From the NCBI RefSeq assembly GCF_006442795.2, contig NZ_CP083956.1, positions 124,001-188,000 on the forward strand: a stretch of DNA of 64,000 bases. Direction: 5' to 3'. The number at the start of each line of letters is the position of its first letter. Within the stretch, counting starts at the first letter, position 1. Positions 57,202 to 64,000 of this stretch are shown piece after piece. The notes under the pieces are model-generated. The model made no database searches. It worked only from the letters and a program-made list of their open reading frames with translations, and was not told the origin of the DNA. Origin of the DNA: Mesorhizobium sp. B1-1-8. Its GTDB lineage: Bacteria > Pseudomonadota > Alphaproteobacteria > Rhizobiales > Rhizobiaceae. A program made the position numbers and the translations under genes.

Positions 57202-58194
57202 ATGCCGGAATACGACGTGCTTTGCATCGGCAACGCCATTGTCGACATCATCGCCCAGTGCGACGAGGAATTTCTCGAGACCAACGGCATCATCAAGGGC
57301 GCGATGAACCTGATCGACGGCAGGCGCGCCGATCTGCTCTACAGCCGCATGGGGCCGGCGATCGAGGCTTCGGGCGGCAGCGCCGGCAACACGGCGGCGG
57401 GCGTTGCCAGCTTCGGCGGCCGCGCCGCCTTCTTCGGCAAGGTGTCGAACGATGCGCTCGGCGAAATCTATGCCCACGACATCCATGCCCAGGGCGTAGC
57501 TTTCGACACCAGACCGCTCGACGGCGAGCCGCCGACGGCGCGCTCGATGATCTTCGTCACGCCGGACGGCGAGCGCTCGATGAACACCTATCTCGGCGCC
57601 TGCGTCGAGCTCGGCCCGGAAGACGTCGAGGCCGACAAGGCCGCTGGCGCCAAGGTCACCTATTTCGAGGGATATCTGTGGGATCCGCCGCGCGCCAAGG
57701 AAGCGATCCGCCAGACCGCGAAGCTGGCGCATGCCGCCGGCCGCGAAGTGTCGATGACGCTGTCGGATTCCTTCTGCATCGACCGCTATCGCGACGAGTT
57801 CCTCGAGCTGATGCGTTCGGGCACCGTCGACATCGTGTTCGCCAACAGCCACGAGATCAAGTCGCTCTACCAGACCGCTTCATTCGAAGATGCGCTGGCG
57901 GCCATCCGCAAGGATTGCAAGATCGCCGCCGTCACCCGCTCGGAAAAGGGCTCGGTGATCGTGCGCGGCGACGAGACCGTCGTCGTCAAGGCGACGACGA
58001 TCAACGAACTGGTCGACACCACCGGCGCCGGCGACCTCTATGCCGCCGGCTTCCTCTTTGGTTACACCGCCGGGCGCAGCCTCAAGGATTGCGGCGATCT
58101 CGGCTCGTTGGCGGCCGGGCTGGTGATCCAGCAGATCGGCCCACGCCCGCGACAGAATCTGCGCCGCGAGGCCGAACAGGCGGGGCTGCTTTAG
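57202..58194 (+). CDS. PfkB-family carbohydrate/adenosine kinase
   Basis: 330 residues of the ribokinase fold. The N-terminal GNAIVDIIAQCDEEFL leads to the substrate-binding GGSAGNTAAGVASFGG, and the catalytic base motif is ELVDTTGAGDLYAAGFLFGY. The N-terminal half resembles bacterial adenosine kinase-like proteins of alphaproteobacteria. It phosphorylates a nucleoside or sugar with ATP. ATG at 57202 is preferred, with GGAG upstream; a TTG at 57187 lies ahead. Confidence 0.88.
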   Translation: MPEYDVLCIGNAIVDIIAQCDEEFLETNGIIKGAMNLIDGRRADLLYSRMGPAIEASGGSAGNTAAGVASFGGRAAFFGKVSNDALGEIYAHDIHAQGVAFDTRPLDGEPPTARSMIFVTPDGERSMNTYLGACVELGPEDVEADKAAGAKVTYFEGYLWDPPRAKEAIRQTAKLAHAAGREVSMTLSDSFCIDRYRDEFLELMRSGTVDIVFANSHEIKSLYQTASFEDALAAIRKDCKIAAVTRSEKGSVIVRGDETVVVKATTINELVDTTGAGDLYAAGFLFGYTAGRSLKDCGDLGSLAAGLVIQQIGPRPRQNLRREAEQAGLL

Positions 58195-58529
58195 ATCGGT
58201 TCAGCGTCTCACTGAAACGTCGAGCCAATCCATCTTTGAGGACGGAAACGGTTTCACACTTTTCTGGAGTTGCTTTGGGTCCCCTTGCGTCACCACCGGC
58301 AGGCTCCAAAGGAGGCCATCTGTCGCGTGGCTGTCATGGAGCGCTCCTACACGAAAACTTGGGGGCCCTATGACTGACATTTCGGGGCCAGCATTTGGGG
58401 TGTCTAAAATGCACGACAGCAACCTGCCGGGTGGCTGCATCTTTTGCCGTTGCGCATTCCACTTCCCGCCATAGCCGTACAACAACCGGCCGCAGTTGGG
58501 GAGGAGCGCGCGGCCCGCAAGACAGATGC
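58195..58529. other. Gap of 335 bases before the MbcA/ParS-like gene
   Basis: No convincing gene. TTCAG-N7-CTGAA (about 58200) forms a short stem just after the kinase stop and may be a weak terminator. The rest is irregular, with no repeat family seen. Confidence 0.35.
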
Positions 58530-59231
58530 ATGACCAGATTTCAGAATCCGACGGATGGAATTTCCCAAGAGGCCTTGGCAGGCCTGATCGCCGAGGCGGT
58601 GCAACAGGCATTGACGCAGCATGGCGTCGTGCTGGATGCGCAGGCCCTGGTTTCGGCCGGCGCGATTGCCGGCGCCGTTGCCGCTGCCCTTCCCTTCCTG
58701 CCGCAGGCACAGCGGCTGGAGATCGGCTCGTTCAAGGGCGAATGGACCGCTCTCGCCTCCGATTTGCTCCGCACGGCGGCTGACAGGATCGCGCGTGGCA
58801 CTATCGATGCCGGCAGCGCCGGCGAAACTCCGGCAGCCCGGACCGGGAAGCCCGCGTTTCAGCTCCTGGCCGAGCAGGCTCCCGACCTCCAATCAATGCT
58901 GATCGAGGACTGGGCGGGCGAGGTTGCCGGCTCGACCTATCTGGAGGAAAACTTCCGCATCCCACGCTCGACATTGCATCGCTGGCAAAGGCGGGGCGAA
59001 GTCGTTGCGCTTCGCAAGGGCGGCCGCAAGCATGTCTTCCCGCTGGCCCAGTTCGTCGATGGCAGGCCGGCTCCAGGCATAAGCGAGGTGCTGTCGGCGA
59101 TCGCCAACCCGAGGCTGGCATGGTTCTGGCTGATCCGTCCTTCACTGGAGCTCGATGGCCGCATCCCCATCGAAATGCTCAGGCAGGACATGGTCGAAGA
59201 GGTGGTCCGGGTCGCCCGCGCCTTCTCTTAA
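58530..59231 (+). CDS. DNA-binding-like protein with a possible MbcA/ParS-type C-terminal domain
   Basis: 233 residues. The N-terminal half contains an acidic, alanine-rich stretch (EALAGLIAEAVQQALTQHGV). A middle segment resembles a helix-turn-helix (STYLEENFRIPRSTLHRWQRRGEV, then RKGGRKHVFP). The last 45 residues (NPRLAWFWLIRPSLELDGRIPIEML) resemble the antitoxin domain that binds RES-type toxins (DUF2384). No RES or other toxin is adjacent, so an antitoxin role is not supported beyond the resemblance. The start at 58530 is the first ATG in a coding-like context. It lies upstream of the porin, separated by an AT-rich regulatory region. Confidence 0.6.
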   Translation: MTRFQNPTDGISQEALAGLIAEAVQQALTQHGVVLDAQALVSAGAIAGAVAAALPFLPQAQRLEIGSFKGEWTALASDLLRTAADRIARGTIDAGSAGETPAARTGKPAFQLLAEQAPDLQSMLIEDWAGEVAGSTYLEENFRIPRSTLHRWQRRGEVVALRKGGRKHVFPLAQFVDGRPAPGISEVLSAIANPRLAWFWLIRPSLELDGRIPIEMLRQDMVEEVVRVARAFS

Positions 59232-59316
59232 CATGCTGATTTTCGGACGGCTGCAATTCTTCACCATCAAGGCCTGAAACATTAGCCGGCTATAGAACCG
59301 TCATAAAACTGCAATA

Positions 59317-59387
59317 AATGGGACGTTTGGCACAGTTGTAAGCTTATTTTCCGTATCTATTGTATAGATTGTGCCATATGTCCCATT
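59317..59387. promoter_or_regulatory. Nested inverted repeat upstream of the porin gene
   Basis: AATGGGACGTTTGGCACA (59317-59334) faces the complement of AATGGGACATATGGCACA (59370-59387), matching at 15 of 18. A perfect ATCTAT-TGT-ATAGAT dyad (59355-59369) abuts the right arm. The surrounding 59232-59606 is AT-rich and otherwise without a gene. It may be an operator or a leader structure for the porin, or the end of the upstream gene. Confidence 0.6.
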
Positions 59388-59606
59388 CTTTCAAATATGT
59401 GACGTGATATTTACGCAACAAGACTTTTTGAAGAGTTCAAAAGCCGCTTTCCAGACACAATCTCTGTTGTATGGCGCCGCCAATTAGGTCATGTCGAAGG
59501 CGAAAAAGCGGCGCCGGTGCGCGACTTTTTCACGATGGGGACGGGGATGGCAAAGCCGAATGGCAGTCCAGGCCTGTCTTGAACCTTTGACTGGAGATTC
59601 AAGAAA

Positions 59607-60770
59607 ATGAATATCAAGAGCCTTCTTCTCGGCTCCGCTGCGGCTCTGATCGCAGTTTCCGGCGCCCGCGCCGCCGATGCGGTCGTCGTCGCCGAGCCGG
59701 AACCGGCCGAATACGTCAAGATCTGCGACGTTTACGGCGCGGGTTACTTCTACATCCCCGGCACCGAGACCTGCCTGCGCGTCGGCGGCTATATCCGCTA
59801 TGACGCCGGCTTCGGCGACGTCGGCACTTTCGACGGCCGCAAGACCACCGACGTTCAGGACGGCGACTCGCAGAACAGCTGGAACAAGAACGCCCGTTTT
59901 AACCTGAAGACTTGGACCGGCCAGGAGACCGAGCTCGGCACGTTGAAGACCTATACCGAGACGCGTTTCAACTTCAAGAATGGTGGCCCGACGAGCACGC
60001 CAACGCTGAACTTCGCGTGGATCCAGCTCGGCGGGCTGCGCGTCGGCAAGGACGAGACGCCTTATGACTCGTTCATCGGCTATGCCGGCAACGTCATCCA
60101 GGACACGACCATCCCGTACGGCATAAAGGACACCAATGTCGTCAGCTACTACTTCGATGCTGGCAGCGGCTTCTCGGGCGTGATCTCCCTTGAAGAAGGA
60201 TCGGACGTTACAGGTCTTGTTACCGGCACGGGTACGGGCGTTATCGCAGGCACGATCGACAGCTACGTTCCGCATGTCGTCGGCGGTCTGAAGTATAAGG
60301 GCGACTGGGGTGCGATCACCGGTGTCGTTGCCTATGACAGCAACTACGAAGAAGTGGCCGGCAAGGTTCGCCTGGATGTCAATGTCACCAAGGAACTGAC
60401 GCTGTTCATCATGGGCGGCTACGGTACGGACGATAACTTCCGCGACGCGGGTAACGCCATCAACACCCATGGCCGCGGCTTCTACAAGCCGTGGGGCGGC
60501 AACTGGGCTGTCTGGGGTGGCGGCACCTACAAGTTCGACGCCAAGACTTCGTTCAACCTCCAGGCTTCGGCTGACGACGACAAGAACTACGCCGTGGCTG
60601 CGAACATCGCCTACAGCATCGTTCCGGGCTTCACGATCACAGGCGAAGTTGATTGGGATCATTTCGGCAGGTTTGACGATGGGATCGGTGACACCAATGT
60701 CGTCGACTGGACCAAGGCCGACAAGAAGAACAGCGTCGGCGGCATCGTTCGCTTCCAGCGCAATTTCTGA
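59607..60770 (+). CDS. Outer-membrane porin (Porin_2 family)
   Basis: 387 residues with a signal peptide (MNIKSLLLGSAAALIAVSGA, cut after ARA) and the Porin_2 start VKICDVYGAGYFYIPGTETCLRVGGYIRY, with the conserved cysteine pair. The C-terminus ends GGIVRFQRNF, with terminal Phe as needed for outer-membrane assembly. It is related to RopA/Omp2b of Rhizobium and Brucella and forms a general diffusion channel. A GGAGA site precedes the start. A strong terminator follows. Confidence 0.94.
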   Translation: MNIKSLLLGSAAALIAVSGARAADAVVVAEPEPAEYVKICDVYGAGYFYIPGTETCLRVGGYIRYDAGFGDVGTFDGRKTTDVQDGDSQNSWNKNARFNLKTWTGQETELGTLKTYTETRFNFKNGGPTSTPTLNFAWIQLGGLRVGKDETPYDSFIGYAGNVIQDTTIPYGIKDTNVVSYYFDAGSGFSGVISLEEGSDVTGLVTGTGTGVIAGTIDSYVPHVVGGLKYKGDWGAITGVVAYDSNYEEVAGKVRLDVNVTKELTLFIMGGYGTDDNFRDAGNAINTHGRGFYKPWGGNWAVWGGGTYKFDAKTSFNLQASADDDKNYAVAANIAYSIVPGFTITGEVDWDHFGRFDDGIGDTNVVDWTKADKKNSVGGIVRFQRNF

Positions 60771-60790
60771 TCGGACTGGCGATCTCAGGG

Positions 60791-60821
60791 AAGGCTCGCG
60801 GCATCGCCGCGGGCCTTTTCC
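60791..60821 (+). terminator. Rho-independent terminator after the porin gene
   Basis: AAGGCTCGCGGC pairs with GCCGCGGGCCTT (12 bp with one G-T pair) around ATC and is followed by TTCC, 20 bases after the porin stop. Confidence 0.85.
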
Positions 60822-60872
60822 AATTCCAAACGTTGGCGATGTGGGCAAACGCCTCGTCAGCAAACGCCTTCG

Positions 60873-63152
60873 TCAGTTGCCCGCCGTATAAGCTGCAATT
60901 GCCGCCATATTGACGATGTCCGAGTCCTTGGCATTCAGCGAAACGATCTGTACCGGCTTGTTCAGGCCGACCAGCAGCGGGCCGATGACTGTCGAGCCGC
61001 CAAGCTCCTGCAGCATCTTGGTTGAGATCGACGCCGAGTGGAACGCCGGCATGATCAGCACGTTGGCCGGGCCGGTGAGCCTTATGAATGGATACTGCGC
61101 CATGGCGCGCGCATTGAGCGCCACATCGGCAGCCATCTCGCCGTCATACTCGAAATCGACGCGGCGCTTGTCGAGGATGCGCACCGCCTCCTGCACACGC
61201 TCGGAACGCTCGCCCTGCGGGTGGCCGAAGGTGGAATAGGCGAGCATGGCAATCCTCGGCTCATAGCCCATGCGGCGGGCAAAGCCGGCCGCCTCCTCGG
61301 CAATGTCGGCGATCTGCTCGGCGTTCGGCATGTCGTGCACGGCGGTGTCGGCCACGAGAACCGTCTTGCCCCGCGCGAGCACGATCGAGACGCCGATGAC
61401 GCGGTGGCCTGGCTTGGCGTCGATGATGCGGCGCACGTCGTCGAGCGCGGTGGAATAGTTGCGGGTCACACCGGTGACGATGCCGTCGGCATCGCCCAGC
61501 GCCACCATGCAGGCGGCGAAATGGTTGCGGTCGTTGTTGATCAGGCGCTGGCAGTCGCGGAACAGGAAGCCCTTCCGCTGCATGCGCTCGTAGAGATAAT
61601 CGGTGTATATGCCGTTGCGGCGCGACAGCCTGGCATTGATGATTTCGAGGCCCTGCTTGTCGAGATCGATGCCGGCATGCCTGGCGTTCTCCTTGATGAC
61701 GTCGTCGCGGCCGAGCAGGATCGCCGTGCCGAGCTTCTGGTTCACATAGGAGACGGCGGCGCGCATCACCTGCTCCTCCTCGCCCTCGGCGAAGACGATG
61801 CGCTTGGGCTGGCGGCGCACGCGGTCGTAGATGCGCTGCAAGGTCGACGCGATCGGGTCGCGGCGGGCGGATAGTTCCTGCGCATAGCGGTCGAGGTCGA
61901 GGATCGGCTTGCGGGCGACGCCGCTGTCCATCGCGGCTTTCGCCACGGCAAGCGGGATGGCCGAGATCAGGCGCGGATCGAAAGGCACCGGGATGATGTA
62001 GTTGGGGCCGAATCTCGGCCGGTTGCCCTGATAGGCGGCGGCGACATCGTCGGGCACGTCCTGGCGCGCAAGTGCTGCGAGCGCCTGGGCGGCGGCGATT
62101 TTCATCTCGTCGTTGATGGTGGTGGCCCGGACATCCAGCGCGCCGCGGAAAATGTAGGGGAAGCCGAGCACATTGTTGACCTGGTTCGGATAGTCGGAGC
62201 GGCCGGTGGCCATGATGGCGTCGGTGCGGATCTCGGCCACCTCCTCCGGCGTGATCTCCGGATCGGGATTGGCCATGGCGAAGATGATCGGGTTTCTGGC
62301 CATCGACTGCACCATGGCGGTGGTCAGCGTGCCCTTGGCGGACAGGCCGAGGAAGACATCGGCGCCGTCCAGCGCCTCGGCCAGGCTGCGCGCCTCGGTC
62401 TTGACCGCATGCGCCGACTTCCACTGGTTCATGCCTTCGGTGCGGCCCTGGAAAACCACTCCCTTGGTATCGCACAAAATGATGTTTTCGGGCGCAAAGC
62501 CCATCGCCTTCATCAATTCGATGCAGGCGATGCCGGCGGCGCCCGCGCCGTTGCAGACCATCCTGGTGGTCTTCATGTCGCGGCCGGTGATCTCCAGCGC
62601 GTTGATCAGCCCGGCGGCCGAGATGATGGCGGTGCCGTGCTGGTCGTCATGAAAGACCGGAATGTCCATCAGCTCGCGCAGGCGCTGCTCGATAATGAAA
62701 CATTCCGGCGCCTTGATGTCCTCGAGGTTGATGCCGCCGAAGGAAGGGCCGAGAAAGCGCACGCAATTGATGAACTCATCGGCATCCTCGGTCGCCACTT
62801 CGAGGTCGATCGAATCGACATCGGCGAAGCGCTTGAACAGTACCGCCTTGCCTTCCATGACCGGCTTGGAGGCGAGCGCACCGAGATTGCCGAGGCCGAG
62901 AATGGCGGTGCCGTTGGAGATGACCGCCACCATGTTGCCGCGCGCCGTATAATCGAAGGCGCGGCTCGGGTCCTCGGCGATGGCGCGCACCGGAACGGCG
63001 ACGCCCGGCGAATAGGCGAGGCTCAAATCGCGCTGCGTGGCCATCGGCTTGGTGGCGACGATTTCAAGCTTGCCGGGCCGCCCCATGGCATGGAATTCGA
63101 GCGCCTCCTGCGCGCTGACGGAGGGCCCGCTGCTTTCGGTTTTCCTGGCCAT
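60873..63152 (-). CDS. maeB: NADP-dependent malic enzyme with phosphotransacetylase-like C-terminus
   Basis: 759 residues. Residues about 1-430 are the malic enzyme (RPGKLEIVATKPMATQRDLSLAYSPGV, SNGTAILGLGNLGALASKPVMEGK, FHDDQHGTA), which decarboxylates malate to pyruvate. Residues about 430-759 resemble phosphotransacetylase (PKRIVFAEGEEEQVMRAAV, VIGPLLVGL) but normally lack acetyltransferase activity and act as a regulatory or oligomerisation tail. The opening residues match the rhizobial NADP enzyme (Tme) better than the NAD enzyme (Dme), so I call it NADP-type with moderate certainty. It is divergent from mutS. Confidence 0.93.
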   Translation of the reverse strand: MARKTESSGPSVSAQEALEFHAMGRPGKLEIVATKPMATQRDLSLAYSPGVAVPVRAIAEDPSRAFDYTARGNMVAVISNGTAILGLGNLGALASKPVMEGKAVLFKRFADVDSIDLEVATEDADEFINCVRFLGPSFGGINLEDIKAPECFIIEQRLRELMDIPVFHDDQHGTAIISAAGLINALEITGRDMKTTRMVCNGAGAAGIACIELMKAMGFAPENIILCDTKGVVFQGRTEGMNQWKSAHAVKTEARSLAEALDGADVFLGLSAKGTLTTAMVQSMARNPIIFAMANPDPEITPEEVAEIRTDAIMATGRSDYPNQVNNVLGFPYIFRGALDVRATTINDEMKIAAAQALAALARQDVPDDVAAAYQGNRPRFGPNYIIPVPFDPRLISAIPLAVAKAAMDSGVARKPILDLDRYAQELSARRDPIASTLQRIYDRVRRQPKRIVFAEGEEEQVMRAAVSYVNQKLGTAILLGRDDVIKENARHAGIDLDKQGLEIINARLSRRNGIYTDYLYERMQRKGFLFRDCQRLINNDRNHFAACMVALGDADGIVTGVTRNYSTALDDVRRIIDAKPGHRVIGVSIVLARGKTVLVADTAVHDMPNAEQIADIAEEAAGFARRMGYEPRIAMLAYSTFGHPQGERSERVQEAVRILDKRRVDFEYDGEMAADVALNARAMAQYPFIRLTGPANVLIMPAFHSASISTKMLQELGGSTVIGPLLVGLNKPVQIVSLNAKDSDIVNMAAIAAYTAGN

Positions 63153-63386
63153 GATGCTTTTGATTTCCTCACCGGTGCGGCACCGCTTGGGACGGGTGCT
63201 TTCTTATGGATTTCCGGATTAAGGCTACACGCGGCCACTGTAAACCGACAAGCCCGGCGAAGCTGCTTCAACGAGCAGGCATTGCCGGGACTCGGTTGGC
63301 GGCCGACTGGCAGTTTGCTGGCGGTTTCCCCTGCTTTTCGAGCGGCCGGCATTAAACCCCGCAGCCACATCTGCTAGCGTTTCGCT

Positions 63387-64000
63387 ATGAATATGCACAT
63401 GCCAACCGATCCCGACGGCCTGGAAACAACAGCGGCGGCGCCAGCCATGGGCGGCGTCACGCCGATGATGGAACAGTATATCGAGATCAAGGCGGCGAAC
63501 CCGGATTCGCTCCTGTTCTACCGCATGGGCGATTTCTACGAGCTGTTCTTCGACGACGCCGAAAAGGCTAGCCGGGCGCTCGGCATCGTGCTGACCAGGC
63601 GCGGCAAGCACCAAGGCCACGACATCCCGATGTGCGGCGTGCCGGTGCATGCGGCGGACGACTATCTGCAGAAGCTGATCGCGCAGGGTTTTCGCGTTGC
63701 CGTATGCGAGCAGATCGAGGATCCGGCGGAAGCCCGGAAGCGCGGCGGCAAATCGGTAGTGCGCCGCGACGTGGTGCGGCTGGTCACGCCTGGCACCATC
63801 ACCGAGGACAAGCTGCTCGCGCCGTCGGAATCGAGTTTCCTGATGGCATTGGGGCGCGTGAAGGGCAGCAGCGACACAAGAGGCGGGGAGCGCGGCAGCG
63901 CGACGGGGAACCCAGGAAGTTTCGCGCTTGCGTGGATCGACATCTCGACCGGCGCTTTCAGGGTCGCCGAGACGACCGCAGAGCGGCTGCTTGCCGACAT
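63387..64000 (+). CDS. mutS: DNA mismatch repair protein MutS, 5' part only
   Basis: The first 204 codons of MutS, cut by the window end. Domain I is clear: [38 protein letters not shown] holds the mismatch-wedging Phe-x-Glu (F-Y-E), followed by [22 protein letters not shown] glycine/serine/arginine-rich insert (about 15-18 residues, near residue 170) separates LMALGRVKG from [13 protein letters not shown] and is longer than in E. coli. Upstream TTCGCT gives no clear ribosome site; a later ATG at 63393 (MHMPTDPDG) is possible. Confidence 0.95.
   Translation, partial: MNMHMPTDPDGLETTAAAPAMGGVTPMMEQYIEIKAANPDSLLFYRMGDFYELFFDDAEKASRALGIVLTRRGKHQGHDIPMCGVPVHAADDYLQKLIAQGFRVAVCEQIEDPAEARKRGGKSVVRRDVVRLVTPGTITEDKLLAPSESSFLMALGRVKGSSDTRGGERGSATGNPGSFALAWIDISTGAFRVAETTAERLLAD

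Noticed and set aside
58530..59231. Toxin-antitoxin pair
   Set aside because: No toxin-like gene on either side; only a distant C-terminal resemblance to an antitoxin domain.

Overview
The window looks like chromosomal DNA of an alphaproteobacterium of the order Rhizobiales, most probably Mesorhizobium or a close relative. This rests on the high GC content with dense long open frames, a Porin_2-type outer-membrane porin, an NADP-malic enzyme carrying a phosphotransacetylase-like tail, a Mesorhizobium-type haloalkane dehalogenase, and many rhizobial intergenic palindromes. It encodes 56 recognisable protein genes (two cut by the window edges). I saw no tRNA, rRNA, CRISPR array or prophage.

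Layout. 1-9.5 kb: pgi (partial), a covarying hairpin array, a MocR/PdxR-type regulator, a pyrrolysine-free MttB-family methyltransferase, a conserved unknown gene, a sugar-acid dehydratase with a palindromic operator, a CoxG-like protein and an Mrp-type Fe-S carrier. 9.7-17.4 kb: a VOC protein, then a LysR regulator and the soluble NAD-dependent formate dehydrogenase operon fdsG-fdsB-fdsA-fdhD-fdsD. 17.4-22.1 kb: a protein fusing an alpha/beta-hydrolase, a degenerate cyclase-like domain and a LuxR domain, followed by an exported AhpD-like protein, a SnoaL-like protein, a small barrel-like protein and a FAD oxidase. 22.2-23.9 kb: a complete IS1380-family element with inverted repeats and a TTAG target duplication.

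23.9-29.8 kb (minus strand): an operon in the same order as E. coli ydcSTUV-patD, with a different palindromic repeat in each of its three long junctions. 30-33 kb: a methyltransferase/MerR pair sharing a MerR-type promoter with a 19-bp spacer, then LysR and DeoR regulators. 33.5-38.5 kb: two choline-kinase-like phosphotransferases around a dimethylglycine/sarcosine dehydrogenase-like FAD/GcvT protein. 38.5-43.7 kb: a DUF805 protein, an EamA transporter, a cytosine-deaminase-like amidohydrolase and an ABC exporter. 43.8-48.1 kb: ilvD, a VOC protein and prfC. 48.2-52.6 kb: a TetR/haloalkane dehalogenase pair with an 18-bp perfect operator, a FAD oxidoreductase, a class II amidotransferase, a DUF6356 protein and an Lrp-type regulator. 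53-64 kb: dut, a HAD phosphatase whose start lies inside a palindrome, a PEP-mutase-like lyase, an EI24 protein, an EamA transporter, an adenosine-kinase-like protein, an MbcA/ParS-like orphan, a porin, maeB and mutS (partial).

How the genes may work together. Much of the content is scavenging of amines and one-carbon units: polyamine uptake and aminobutyraldehyde oxidation, folate-linked N-demethylation, a corrinoid-type methyltransferase and formate oxidation to CO2 and NADH. That link is inference. The most testable new points are regulatory: several near-perfect operators beside their own regulators, the trimodular LuxR protein with its enzyme cluster, the choline-kinase/FAD-GcvT cluster, and the palindromes placed at operon junctions or over start codons.
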